A DNA stretch of 64,000 bases from Gibbula magus. Taxonomy: Eukaryota; Mollusca; Gastropoda; Trochida; Trochidae. Below are positions 25,501-37,241 of this stretch, piece after piece. Made by a program: the position numbers and the translations under genes. Every line of letters starts with the position of its first letter. The stretch's first letter is position 1. Under the pieces are notes generated by a model. That model was not told the DNA's origin and did not search any database. It saw nothing but the letters and a program-made list of their open reading frames with translations. The stretch spans positions 38,776,873 to 38,840,872 of the forward strand of contig OW388291.1 in assembly GCA_936450465.1 (NCBI GenBank), read 5' to 3'.

Positions 25501-28500
25501 AGAGTCACTGTTAATGTCACGAAAACCGCCAAAAAAAACAAGTAATTGGCCTTAACCATAAAAGGCACATCTAGGGATTATGGTTGACATATGTGACAAG
25601 TTTAGTGAAACTGTCAAGCTATCATTCCAGACCAGAACAAAAAGTGGGACAGATATTATAGCATGGGTATAATACACTTTCTACCTCTATTTGTTACGAA
25701 AAGACATATTCTGAGTATTCTCTAATCACACTATCCTGCTATCTTATTTTGCTGAATCTGAAAATCGGAAGTCCTAATAACAATCCTCAACTTTCACCTA
25801 CCGAAGGAGTGTTTTCATTTTCTTCTTGAATATTTTCTTCTTTTGTTTCTGACACCTCAGGTGTAGAGGATATATCTTCCGATTCCAAGCCTTGGATTTC
25901 CACTACTAGTTTGGCAAGAGCTACATTACTGTTGTTATGTTCAATGGTGGCAACGTCCTTAGTTTTCTCCCATAGTAAACACCTACAAAAATGGATATAA
26001 CAAATAACATCATATATGCAATAAACTTGAAATATTTTTGAGAAGGGAGTGAGTGAGTGAGTGAGTTATTGTTTAACGCCGCTTCGGCAGTATTGCAGCC
26101 ATTAGCGGCGAATTGGAGAAGGGAAATTTTATAACTAAAATAATCAATGTTCACATAGAAATCAATAAAATTGAAAAATTAACTGAGATTTCTTTTTATA
26201 CAAATTTGGAGAGTATAATAATATATATACGACTTAAAGGGACACACGCGTCGAGAATAAAAATCAGATTATGTGTATCTACCTATGTTAATTAACATGT
26301 CTTCTAACAAGTCACAGACATCCAATTTCAGACAATTGACGTAATTGGTAATAAAAACTTCTGCATGTAGACAGTGAAGTGAAGCTTAACTCCTTAGCAG
26401 ACACTCTAATCAGCTTAGTTAAATAAAGATGAGACTCATTTTTATCCTCGATGCAGTGTGCCTTTAAGAGATCTACAATATGTACCTTGTACGTTTATTG
26501 AGAGTTCCAAACTCAATTCTGTCATCCCCTAGGGTTACACCAATGTCAAGAGTAACACTTTGTTTCTTGGAATTTGATTTGGTAGGGATCTGACCGAGTG
26601 AAAAAACAACAACATTGTCCGGTAGCGGAACTGGGAGTCGACTGTAGAAACTCTGGCTGCCTTCAGATCTGTGGGGAAAAAACACAGAAAAACATTTTTA
26701 TTTGGTTAGCTTTCTGAGGAGGAGCCCAGTGGCGGATCTTCCAGGTCAGGTTTGGGGAACCCTGAAATCGGCGCCTGCGACTTCAATGCAAAAATTCATG
26801 GCAAAGGTGACGTCAAACTTCCGCAAAAATGGTGGCAGCATTTAATTCTCGGCCACCATACTTTCCAAGCGAAACTGACTAATTTTTTAATTGCAAATCA
26901 AATACGCTAATTTATCAACTAGTAGAACTTCCGTTTTTGAGTGGACAAGACGATAAAAAGTTGGTGCTTCATGTCGTGTGAGTTTTAGATAGTTAGGGTT
27001 GTTTTTGTGTTGTTATTTCGCTTTTGAATACTTTAGAACTGTACCGTGGTGATGTTTATTGCCTTCAAAGTAAAAAATGCGAGTGTTTCAAGTCAAAACT
27101 TGCATATAATCGGCAAAGTGCTAAACGGTGTTTGATTAGGCACTTGCCGAATACTCGGAAAACAGCGTACGTTAATCATCCGGGCAAAATCCTCAGAATG
27201 AATAGCACCCAGTCCGGCCGCTGGCCAGTTCGGCCGCTGCATATCTTGCCCATTTCGGCCGCCGCTACATCCGAAATGTAATGAGCCTAGTTGATATTTA
27301 ACCTGTTTCGTCCGCTAACCATTTGTCAATAAAATTCGCCGGGTAAGTATTTTTACCATTATGCAAATGATCTACAAATATTGGTGTCATATGACCTTTA
27401 TACAAAGATCCAGTTATTCGGACCAAACCAAAACCAGTACAGACGATCGCAATATTGGTAGGCCTACTGTATGCGTTATGTGCAAAAAAGTATTCGGACG
27501 GTGACATATTATTTCCATTGACTTGTATGCTAATTTCGTATAGAATAAATATTGTTTGTAGATCCTTTTCACATTTATAAAGTATGTGAAATCATTATAA
27601 CATGGCGGTCTATGGAAAAAAGTGTTTACTTAAACGTACCCGTGTAGATAAATCGGATGACATTAGTAAAATTGTCGTAAGAAAAATTCATGAAAATTAT
27701 GTACTTCAAGCTGAAATTATTTCAAATCAAGCATTGAATCTATTCTGTTAAAAGTATTTATCCTAGACTAAATTATATAAGTCTATTTACATAACGTCAC
27801 CGTCCGTATACGTTTTGCATGACTCTGATATCATATTTGAGAGCTCAATCATAAAATTCAGCAAATTTGCCTGGTATCAATGTTGACTTGTGAAGCTAAT
27901 CGCATTTAAATAAATAACTCATTCCAAAATTTGATTAACAGATCCAAATGTAAGCAGTGAATTCATTTCTCAATAAAACTCACAACATATCGATTGATGT
28001 TTTTATTTGATTGGATTACATATCTACATGTACCACTGAACTGTTCTTCCTGGTGTTTTCATAATTACTTACGATAAGATGACACCAATTAATTAAGTGT
28101 TAATCCTTTTGTAGTGAGATAATCCGTTAGTGTGTATTCAAGGACATGATTGGTGATAATTAGTGATGATAACAGTTCACTCACTGTTTAATGATATAAA
28201 AAGATGAGAAACATTAATATTGTGCAATTCATCACCATGGAACCAGTAATATATCCTTGTATCTACTGCTCTAGAGAGTGTACTTCCAGACAACAATGTC
28301 TTCAATGCGACTCGTGTGACAAATGCATACTGAATAAAATATGATGAGACATGTATTGTAAATAAAAAAATAGAGCCATGGGCTCTGTAGCTCATCAGGA
28401 TTTCATTGATTTACTATCTAAAGTTGAATATTTAAGTTATTTAAGTTATTGTTTACAAGCAAAAGATAGGTTCTTAGATCATGACCACTGTGACCCCATT

Positions 28501-31500
28501 TGGGGTCACGGGGTCACATAATCTACAATTTAGAATCCCCATTGGCCAAGGAGTCTGCACACAATTTTTCAGCTCTCTAGACCTTTTGAAACTGGAGAAG
28601 AAGATGAAAATAGGTTTTTAAGGATGTGACCCCTGTGACCCCATTTGGGGTCACAGGGTCACATAATCTACAATTTAGAATCCCCATTGGCCAAGGAGTC
28701 TGCACACAACATTTCAGCTCTCTAGACCTTTTGAAACTGGAGAAGAAGATGAAAATAGGTTTTTAAGGATGTGACCCCTGTGACCCCATTTGGGGTCACG
28801 GGGTCACATAATCTACAATTTAGAATCCCCATTGGCCAAGGAGTCTGCACACAACTTTTCAGCTCTATAGACCTTTTGGAACTGGAGAAGTAGATGAAAA
28901 TAGGTTTTTAAGGATGTGACCCCTGTGACCCCATTTGGGGTCACGGGGTCACATAATCTACAATTTAGAATCCCCATTGGCCAAGGAGTCTGCACACAAC
29001 TTTTCAGCTCTCTAGACCTTTTGGAACTGGAGAAGTAGATGAAAATAGGTTTTTAAGGATGTGACCCCTGTGACCCCATTTGGAGTCACGGGGTCACATA
29101 ATCTACAATTTAGAATCCCCATTGGCCAATGAGTCTGCAAACAACTTTTCAGCTCTCTAGACCTTTTGGAACTGGAGAAGTAGATGAAAATAGGTTTTTA
29201 AGGATGTGACCCCTGTGACCCCATTTGGAGTCACGGGGTCACATAATCTACAATTAGAATCCCCATTGGCCAATGAGTCTGCAAACAACTTTTCGGCTCT
29301 CTAGACCTTTTGGAACTGGAAAATGAAGATGAAAATAGTTTTTTTTAGGATGTGACCCCTGTGACCCCATTTGGGGTCACGGGGTCACATAATCTACAAT
29401 TTAGAATCCCCATTGGCCAAGGAGTCTGCACACAACTTTTCAGCTCTCTAGACCTTTCGGAACTGGAGAAGTAGATGAAAATAGGTTTTTAAGGATGTGA
29501 CCCCTGTGACCCCATTTGGAGTCACGGGGTCACATAATCTACAATTTAGAATCCCCATTGGCCAATGAGTCTGCAAACAACTTTTCAGCTCTCTAGACCT
29601 TTTGGAACTGGAAAATGAAGATGAAAATAGGTTTTTAAGGATGTGACCCCGGTGACCCCATTTGGGGTCACAGGGTCACGAAATCTACAATTTAGAATCC
29701 CCAATGGCCAAGGAGTCTGCACATAATTTTTCAGCTCTCTAGACCTTTTGGAACTGGAGAAGAAGATGAAAATAAGTTTTTAAGGATGTGACCCCGGTGA
29801 CCCCATTTGGGGTCACGGGGTCACTTAATCTACAATTTAGAATCCCCATTGGCCAAGGAGTATGCACACAACTGTTCAGCTCTCTAGACCTTTTGGAACT
29901 GAAAAAGAAGATGAAAATAGGTTTTTAAGGATGTGACCCCGGTGACCCCATTTGGGGTCACGGGGTCACGAAATCTACAATTTAGAATCCCCATTGGCCA
30001 AGGAGTCTGCACACAACTTTTCAGCTCTCTAGACCTTTTGGAACTGGAGAAGAAGGTGAAAATAGGTTTTTAAGGATGTGACCCCTGTGACCCCATTTGG
30101 GGTCACGGGGTCACATAATCTACAATTTAGAATCCCCATTGGCCAATGAGTCTGCACACAACTGTTCAGCTCTCTAGACCTTTTGGAACTGGAGAAGAAG
30201 ATAAAAATAGGTTTTTAAGGATGTGAACCCAGTGACCCCATTTGGGGTCACGCGGTCACATAATCTACAATTTAGAATCCCCATTGGCCAAGGAGTCTGC
30301 ACACAACTTTTCAGCTCTCTAGACCTTTTGGAACTGGAGAAGAAGATGAAAATAGGTTTTTTAAGGATGTGACCCCTGTGACCCCATTTCGGGTCATGGG
30401 GTCACAAAATCTACAATTTAGAATCACCATTGGCCAAGGAGTCTGCACACAACTTTTCAGCTCTCTAGACCTTTTGGAACTGAAGAAGAAGATGAAAATA
30501 GGTTTTTAAGGAAGTGACCCCTGTGACCCCATTTGGGGTCATGGGGTCATGAAATTTACAATTTAGAATCCCCAATGGCCAAGGAGTCTGCACATAAAAT
30601 TTCAGCTCTGTGGAGTCATTGGTTCTGGAGAAGAAGTCGAAAAAGCGAAAAGTTTACGGATGGACGGATGGACGGATTGACGGATGGACGGATGGACGGA
30701 CGCCGGACACCATGCCATGCCATAAGCCCATCGGGCCTTTCAGGCCTGATGAGCTAAAAACTGGTCAAACTCTCATAGTGACCTTGAAAATGAGATCAAG
30801 GTCACCAAAATCGACTGGTGTCTGCATATTCCCCAAATGAAGACTGGTACCAAATTTGAAGACTCTAGGTGCATCAGTTCATGAAATATCGCCCTAACAA
30901 GATTTTATCCCCAAAAATTTCAAACTCTCGTATTGACCTTGAAAATGAGGTCAAGGTCACTCAAATTGACTAGACAAATTTAAAGACTCTAGGTGCAGCG
31001 GTTCATGAGATATCGTGCCAACAAGAAACGGGACAGATGTACAGACGGAAGTACGGATGTACGGAGCTGAATACTATATCCCCCTGCTTCACGGCGGCAG
31101 GGAACAATGAAGTATTTGGTCTGTTCTATCACCTGTTCAATGCTTCAATTTCTTTTAAGACTAAAGTCAATCTTTGTTTTAATTTTCACCATTTAATAAA
31201 AGTTGTTGCAAGAACCGAGGAACATGGTCCAATTGAAACAGAAGTTACGTTGGAAGCACGGTAACCTCTGTGGGGAGAGAATGGTAAATCATTGAGTGCA
31301 CCAGTATGGCCTGACAATTTTTGGGATTTTTACAAGGGCAGCATCAATGTTTGAAAACAAATTTTGGTTTCATCTACCAAACAGGGCTTGTGGTTCGAAA
31401 AAAACAATCAGTCCTTCTCATAATTAGCCAGGCCTGCAGTATAGTTTATAAAAAATAGAGCCATGGGCTCTGTAGCTCATCAAGATTTCATTGATTATTA

Positions 31501-34500
31501 TCTAAGGTTGACTATCTAAGTTATATCAAGTAATACATTGTTATCAAGAAAAAAATAGGTTTTTTAGACCATGACTCCTGTGACCCAACTTTGGAATCAC
31601 AGGGTCACCAATCCTACAATTACAATTTCACCTTTCTACAGCTTTACGTACTTAAGATAAAGATGAAAATATTTGGGTCATGACCCGTGACCTAGATTGG
31701 GGTCACAGGGTCACGAAATCTACAATTTAGAATCCCCATTGGCCAAGGAGTCTGCACACAACTTTTCAGCTCTCTAGACCTTTTGGAACTGGAGAAGAAG
31801 ATGAAAATAGGTTTTTAAGGATGTGACCCCAGTGACCCCATTTAGGGTCATGGGGTCACAAAATCTACAATTTAGAATCCCCATTGGCCAATGAGTCTGC
31901 ACACAACTTTTCAGCTCTCTAGACCTTTTGGAACTGGAGAAGAAGATGAAAATAGGTTTTTAAGGATGTGACCCCAGTGACCCCATTTAGGGTCATGGGG
32001 TCACAAAATCTACAATTTAGAATCCCCATTGGCCAAGGAGTCTGCACACAACTTTTCAGCTCTCTAGACCTTTTGGAACTGGAGAAGAAGATGAAAATAG
32101 GTTTTTAAGGATGTGACCCCAGTGACCCCATTTAGGGTCATGGGGTCACAAAATCTACAATTTAGAATCCCCATTGACCAAGGAGTCTGCACACAACTAT
32201 TCAACTCTCTTGACTTTTTGGAACTGGAGAAGAAGATGAAAAAAGGTTTTTAAGGATGTGACCCCTGTGACCCCATTTGGGGTCACGGGGTCACGAAATC
32301 TACAATTTAGAATCCCCATTGGCCAATGAGTCTGCACACAACTGTTCAGCTCTCTAGACCTTTTGGAACTGGAGAAGAAGATAAAAATAGGTTTTTAAGG
32401 ATGTGAACCCAGTGACCCCATTTGGGGTCACGCGGTCACATAATCTACAATTTAGAATCCCCATTGGCCAATGAGTCTGCAAACAACTTTTCAGCTCTCT
32501 AGACCTTTTGGAACTGGAGAAGTAGATGAAAATAGGTTTTTTAAGGATGTGACCCCTGTGACCCCATTTCGGGTCATGGGGTCACAAAATCTACAATTTA
32601 GAATCACCATTGGCCAAGGAGTCTGCACACAACTTTTCAGCTCTCTAGACCTTTTGGAACTGAAGAAGAAGATGAAAATAGGTTTTTAAGGAAGTGACCC
32701 CTGTGACCCCATTTGGGGTCATGGGGTCATGAAATTTACAATTTAGAATCCCCAATGGCCAAGGAGTCTGCACATAAAATTTCAGCTCTGTGGAGTCATT
32801 GGTTCTGGAGAAGAAGTCGAAAAAGCGAAAAGTTTACGGATGGACGGATTGACGGATGGACGGATGGACGGACGCCGGACACCATGCCATGCCATAAGCC
32901 CATCGGGCCTTTCAGGCCTGATGAGCTAAAAACTGGTCAAACTCTCATAGTGACCTTGAAAATGAGATCAAGGTCACCAAAATCGACTGGTGTCTGCATA
33001 TTCCCCAAATGAAGACTGGTACCAAATTTGAAGACTCTAGGTGCATCAGTTCATGAAATATCGCCCTAACAAGATTTTATCCCCAAAAATTTCAAACTCT
33101 CGTATTGACCTTGAAAATGAGGTCAAGGTCACTCAAATTGACTAGACAAATTTAAAGACTCTAGGTGCAGCGGTTCATGAGATATCGTGCCAACAAGAAA
33201 CGGGACAGATGTACAGACGGAAGTACGGATGTACGGAGCTGAATACTATATCCCCCTGCTTCACGGCGGCAGGGAACAATGAAGTATTTGGTCTGTTCTA
33301 TCACCTGTTCAATGCTTCAATTTCTTTTAAGACTAAAGTCAATCTTTGTTTTAATTTTCACCATTTAATAAAAGTTGTTGCAAGAACCGAGGAACATGGT
33401 CCAATTGAAACAGAAGTTACGTTGGAAGCACGGTAACCTCTGTGGGGAGAGAATGGTAAATCATTGAGTGCACCAGTATGGCCTGACAATTTTTGGGATT
33501 TTTACAAGGGCAGCATCAATGTTTGAAAACAAATTTTGGTTTCATCTACCAAACAGGGCTTGTGGTTCGAAAAAAACAATCAGTCCTTCTCATAATTAGC
33601 CAGGCCTGCAGTATAGTTTATAAAAAATAGAGCCATGGGCTCTGTAGCTCATCAAGATTTCATTGATTATTATCTAAGGTTGACTATCTAAGTTATATCA
33701 AGTAATACATTGTTATCAAGAAAAAAATAGGTTTTTTAGACCATGACTCCTGTGACCCAACTTTGGAATCACAGGGTCACCAATCCTACAATTACAATTT
33801 CACCTTTCTACAGCTTTACGTACTTAAGATAAAGATGAAAATATTTGGGTCATGACCCGTGACCTAGATTGGGGTCACAGGGTCACGAAATCTACAATTT
33901 AGAATCCCCATTGGCCAAGGAGTCTGCACACAACTTTTCAGCTCTCTAGACCTTTTGGAACTGGAGAAGAAGATGAAAATAGGTTTTTAAGGATGTGACC
34001 CCAGTGACCCCATTTAGGGTCATGGGGTCACAAAATCTACAATTTAGAATCCCCATTGGCCAATGAGTCTGCACACAACTTTTCAGCTCTCTAGACCTTT
34101 TGGAACTGGAGAAGAAGATGAAAATAGGTTTTTAAGGATGTGACCCCAGTGACCCCATTTAGGGTCATGGGGTCACAAAATCTACAATTTAGAATCCCCA
34201 TTGGCCAAGGAGTCTGCACACAACTTTTCAGCTCTCTAGACCTTTTGGAACTGGAGAAGAAGATGAAAATAGGTTTTTAAGGATGTGACCCCAGTGACCC
34301 CATTTAGGGTCATGGGGTCACAAAATCTACAATTTAGAATCCCCATTGACCAAGGAGTCTGCACACAACTATTCAACTCTCTTGACTTTTTGGAACTGGA
34401 GAAGAAGATGAAAAAAGGTTTTTAAGGATGTGACCCCTGTGACCCCATTTGGGGTCACGGGGTCACGAAATCTACAATTTAGAATCCCCATTGGCCAAGG

Positions 34501-36323
34501 AGTCTGCACACAACTTTTCAGCTCTCTAGACCTTTTGGAACTGGAGAAGAAGATGAAAATAGGTTTTTAAGGATGTGACCCCTGTGACCCCATTTGGGGT
34601 CATGGGGTCACGAAATCTACAATTTAGTATCCCCATTGGCCAAGGAGTCTGCACACAACTTTTCAGCTCTATTGACCTTTTGGAACCGGAGAAGAAGATG
34701 AAAATAGGTTTTTAAGGATGTGACCCCTGTGACCCCATTTGGGGTCATGGGGTCACAAAATGTACAATTTAGTATCCCCATTGGCCAAGGAGTATGTACA
34801 CAACTTTTCAGCTCTCTAGACCTTTTGGAACTGGAGAAGAAGATGTAAATAGGTTTTTAAGGCTGTGACCCCTGTGACCCCATTTCGGGTCATGGGGTCA
34901 CGAAATCTACAATTTAGAATCCCCATTGGCCAAGGAGTCTGTACACAACTTTTCAGCTCTCTTGACCTTTTGGAACTGGAGAAGAAGATGAAAATAGGTT
35001 TTTAAGGATGTGACCCCGGTGACCCCATTTGGGGTCATGGGGTCACGAAATCTACAATTTAGAATCCCCATTGGCCAAGGAGTCTGTACACAACTTTTCA
35101 GCTCTCTTGACCTTTTGGAACTGGAGAAGAAGATGAAAATAGGTTTTTAAGGATGTGACCCCGGTGACCCCATTTGGGGTCATGGGGTCACGAAATCTAC
35201 AATTTAGAATCCCCATTGGCCAAGGAGTCTGTACACAACTTTTCAGCTCTCTTGACCTTTTGGAACTGGAGAAGAAGATGAAAATAGGTTTTTAAGGATG
35301 TGACCCCTGTGACCCCATTTGGGGTCACGGGGTCACGAAATCTACAATTTAGAATCCCCATTGGCCAAGGAGTCTGCACATAAAATTTTAGCTCTGTGGA
35401 GTCATTGGTTCTGGAGAAGAAGTCGAAAATGTGCAAAGTTTACGGACGGATGGACGGACGGATGGATGGACGGACGGACGGACGCCGGACGCCATGCCAT
35501 GCCATGCGCCCATCGGGCCTTTCAGGCCTGATGAGCTAAAAATGAAATGTAAGATGAACTTTATATGCAGTATAGTTTTATATGAATAAAGTATGAAGAG
35601 ACATATCATTTAATATCATTATTTGTCGTTATTTTCCGGATATATATATCCGATTTGAAAATACATGTACCCATTCCCGAAACACTTATCGGCGGCCGAA
35701 ATGAGTCAAATATCCCTTTATTAACCATCGGACATAGCGGCGGACGAAATGGGTAGGATATCAGTGAGACTAATTAACCTTCGGATGAACCGGCGGCCGA
35801 ACTGGGTTACTTCGAGCGGCCGAACTGGCCTAGCGGCCGGACCGGGTGTATTCCCTCAGAATAAGTCGATCGACGAATAGTTCTATACGCCGATTTTAGG
35901 GTTTCCCCAACCTGCAGGTGATCTGGACAAACCTCATTATGATATAAATCCATCCATGCATTACTTTTTTGGGTTAGAATATTCTGCGGCGACTCAATCC
36001 ACAGATATTCTTGTATGCAGATTATTTAATTTTCAGCAAAAATATTCTTTGAAACTGAAAATAGTTCCAATTAGTATGTACAAATTCATTGAACTTAACG
36101 AGATCAGTTTCTCGATTTGTTTTTGGCAAACTTATTATTTGTAAACAAAGCCGGTCAAAAAATGAAGGTCACCCGCCAGAAGTCATGATACAATTTCGCG
36201 GAAAAAAATAAAGCCTACTAGTCTTGTTTCCCCTCTTCGTAAGTTCTAATGAAAATATTACCGCATAAGCTCAACTGGCGACGACTGTAGGTCTGGAAGC
36301 ACGTACAACTTCAACGCATCCAT
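19582..36323 (-). CDS. Kelch-repeat protein, 551 residues, 11 exons
   Basis: Exons (minus): 36262-36323, 26486-26668, 25802-25982, 24414-24666, 23926-24051, 22743-22930, 22439-22635, 22049-22140, 21298-21352, 20232-20329, 19582-19802. Every junction is GT-AG and phases chain to 1,656 bases ending in TGA. ATG at 36323. Residues 1-140 form a beta-rich domain I do not recognise (VTLDIGVTLGDDRIEFGTLN). Residues about 140-225 are acidic then lysine-rich and disordered (KQKKRGRES). Residues 227-540 hold six kelch blades with diglycines near 250 (LVGGQGD), 306 (VFGGSK), 355 (IFGGVY), 411 (VFGGWD), 462 (IHGGYD) and 519 (VFGGGD). A six-bladed propeller usually serves as a protein-binding platform. It resembles uncharacterised vertebrate kelch proteins from memory. 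Intron 1 is 9.6 kb and filled with nested repeats. Confidence 0.85.
19848..20030 (-). repeat. SINE body fragment in kelch intron 10
   Basis: Blocks GGCTGCAAAACCATTATGG, TTGAACTAGCGAACCATAGG and GCATGTAGAACAGTTCTC match the SINE body, more diverged than the copy at 20966-21282. Confidence 0.6.
20966..21282 (-). mobile_element. tRNA-derived SINE, near full length
   Basis: On the minus strand the head (21198-21279) is tRNA-like: GGGCACGATAGCGCAGTGG contains an A-box and GGTCCTGGGTTCGAATCCT a perfect B-box, so it is an RNA polymerase III promoter. The body continues through GAGAACTGTTCTAC, CCATGGTTCACTAG and TTTCTCCCTGCAATAAAA to the pyrimidine-rich GGCCTTAAACCCCAACTC end. This is the only copy in the window with its head. 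It lies in kelch intron 9. Confidence 0.75.
21198..21279 (-). other. tRNA-like head of SINE (pseudo-tRNA)
   Basis: About 82 bases with recognisable A and B boxes. It is part of the SINE, and the acceptor and D stems do not pair well enough for a working tRNA, so it is not called as a tRNA gene. Confidence 0.6.
26046..26110 (-). repeat. SINE tail fragment
   Basis: GAGTGAGTGAGTGAGTTATT followed by GTTTAACGCCGCTTCGGCA and TTGCAGCCATTAGCGGCG, the tail end of the SINE family, in kelch intron 2. Confidence 0.65.
28372..30757 (+). mobile_element. Helitron/Helentron-like tandem-repeat element, copy A
   Basis: Starts with the small palindrome AGAGCCATGGGCTCT and AGCTCATCAGG (28389-28399). Then come about 15 tandem units of ~145 bases, each with GTGACCCCATTTGGGGTCAC, ACAATTTAGAATCCCCATTG and CTCTAGACCTTTTGGAACTG. 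After them lies a GGACGGAT microsatellite (about 30658-30703) and a hairpin GCCCATCGGGCCTTTCAGG ending CCTGATGAGCTAA at 30757. AGCTCATCAGG/CCTGATGAGCT are subterminal inverted repeats. Short ORFs inside are by-products of the repeats. Confidence 0.6.
30758..31456 (+). repeat. Spacer between array elements, with paired GACCTTGAAAATGAG motifs
   Basis: Contains two passages of GACCTTGAAAATGAGATCAA and GGTGCATCAGTTCATGAAAT type and a GACAGATGTACAGACGGAAG tract, typical of another decayed repeat. Its second copy is at 32930-33628. The 75-codon frames at 31037 and 33209 are identical duplicates without homology I recognise. Confidence 0.6.
31457..32929 (+). mobile_element. Helitron/Helentron-like tandem-repeat element, copy B
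   Basis: Same start (AGAGCCATGGGCTCT at 31457-31471), tandem ~145-base units and hairpin-CTAA end (CTAA to 32929) as copy A. The start has diverged: TAGCTCATCAAGATTTC rather than TCAGG. Confidence 0.6.
33629..35539 (+). mobile_element. Helitron/Helentron-like tandem-repeat element, copy C
   Basis: Start palindrome at 33629-33643, about 10 tandem units (the later ones favour GGGGTCATGGGGTCAC), a GGACGGAT/GGACGGAC microsatellite at about 35440-35484, then the hairpin and CTAA at 35536-35539. Confidence 0.6.
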
Positions 36324-36934
36324 TTTCAGCAAACGTGTGTTGTCAGCATTCACGTTTCCTTTCCCGCAAAGCCCGTCGACATTTGCTACAATGAAATTTG
36401 GCGCGTTTTCGTGAGAGGAGCCGATTCCACAAATGAGAGTTACTCCCCTTCTCCGAACTTATAACACATTCCAGAAAAGTAGAAACTACTGAACTTTGCA
36501 GATTTGTCCAGACCTATAGGGGTTAATTTGTGAACAAAAATAGTCTGTTATTTAAACCTTTGTAGAAGAAAGGATCAAATCAATGTTTATATTTACAAAG
36601 TGTCGCCAGAGACCATAACATATTATTCTCTGGTGTCGCAGAAGTTCAAATAAAAGTTAAAAGTTAGGAAACCGATAGCTATTTTATATCTTTAATTTAT
36701 ACATTATTTCAAGAAAAATACGAAATAAACGCTTACATTTATTTTATATCCATGTCGTTGAGACCAAAGCACATGTTTTAATTCAAGATTTTCAATGCTT
36801 ACAATAAATCTAAAACAGACTATATACGTTCAATCGTCCTGGCGCTTGGGTCTGCTAACAGAACCATATACAGAGACAGGAAAAGATAACTCTGTCAGGC
36901 AGGTACTCGTTGAAACGTCACGTTTGAGTAGCTC
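36324..36934. promoter_or_regulatory. Upstream region shared by the kelch gene and SELENOW before the insertion
   Basis: Without the 5.4-kb retrotransposon and its duplicated AGCTC, the two start codons (36323 minus and 42438 plus) would lie about 680 bases apart, so this stretch holds the kelch promoter and probably part of the SELENOW one. I see no ORF or defined motif beyond AT-rich sequence. Confidence 0.5.
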
Positions 36935-37175
36935 TGTAGTGTCGTAGTATTCATGTATAAGGTCAAAGGTTAAGGTCAGACACTGATAGTCATGACGTCA
37001 TATACACAAAGAGTAAGGACGTAGTATGCAGAAGGCTAGCAGACGACATCGGGGACCGCAACTACCATGTTTACAAGTCCAATGTATTTGATTCTCTAAC
37101 GAAGAATTAAAGAGTGTTCAAGTTTACAACGCTTGTTATTGAATCTGTTGCAATACTGGGACTTCATACACTATA
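36935..37175 (+). repeat. 5' LTR
   Basis: 241 bases beginning TGTAGTGTCGTAG and ending ACACTATA; the terminal dinucleotides are TG...TA rather than the usual TG...CA. Contains AAGGTCAAAGGTTAAGGTCA (direct repeats of a nuclear-receptor half-site) and a perfect TGACGTCA palindrome (36993-37000). Confidence 0.95.
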
Positions 37176-37241
37176 TTCTGGCGACGAGGATATAAACGGA
37201 TTACGTGAATTCTATTGTGAACGAACTTTCTGTGTTTCAAG

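Larger units (their letters stand above)
30080..34440. repeat. Tandem duplication of a 2.17-kb block within the array
   Basis: About 30080-32260 recurs as about 32260-34440 (offset 2,180 falling to 2,172 after an 8-base loss in the GGACGGAT tract at about 32841). Rare variants such as GTGAACCCAG and GTCACGCGGTCAC are shared, and the single-copy spacer (30758-31440) is essentially identical. A recent unequal exchange, or an assembly duplication, would explain it. Confidence 0.8.
27200..35854. mobile_element. 8.65-kb DNA transposon with GC-rich terminal repeats and 8-bp target duplication
   Basis: Ends are inverted matches: left GAATAGCACCCAGTCCGGCC then GCTGGCCAGTTCGGCCGCT; right, read inverted, GGAATACACCCGGTCCGGCC then GCTAGGCCAGTTCGGCCGCT. 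Both are directly flanked by CTCAGAAT (27192-27199 and 35855-35862). The terminal zones contain repeated TTCGGCCGCCG-type iterons (left to about 27320, right from about 35690). An 8-bp duplication fits hAT or P-type insertion, but no transposase is present, so it is non-autonomous. It fills most of kelch intron 1 and carries the tandem array at 28372-35539 as cargo or later insertion. Confidence 0.75.

Noticed and set aside
31037..33436. Two identical 75-codon frames in the array spacer
   Set aside because: They are identical only because the 2.17-kb block is duplicated; no homology or codon signal.
28480..35480. CRISPR-like appearance of regularly spaced repeats
   Set aside because: Units are contiguous ~145-base tandem repeats without unique spacers, in a eukaryotic intron.
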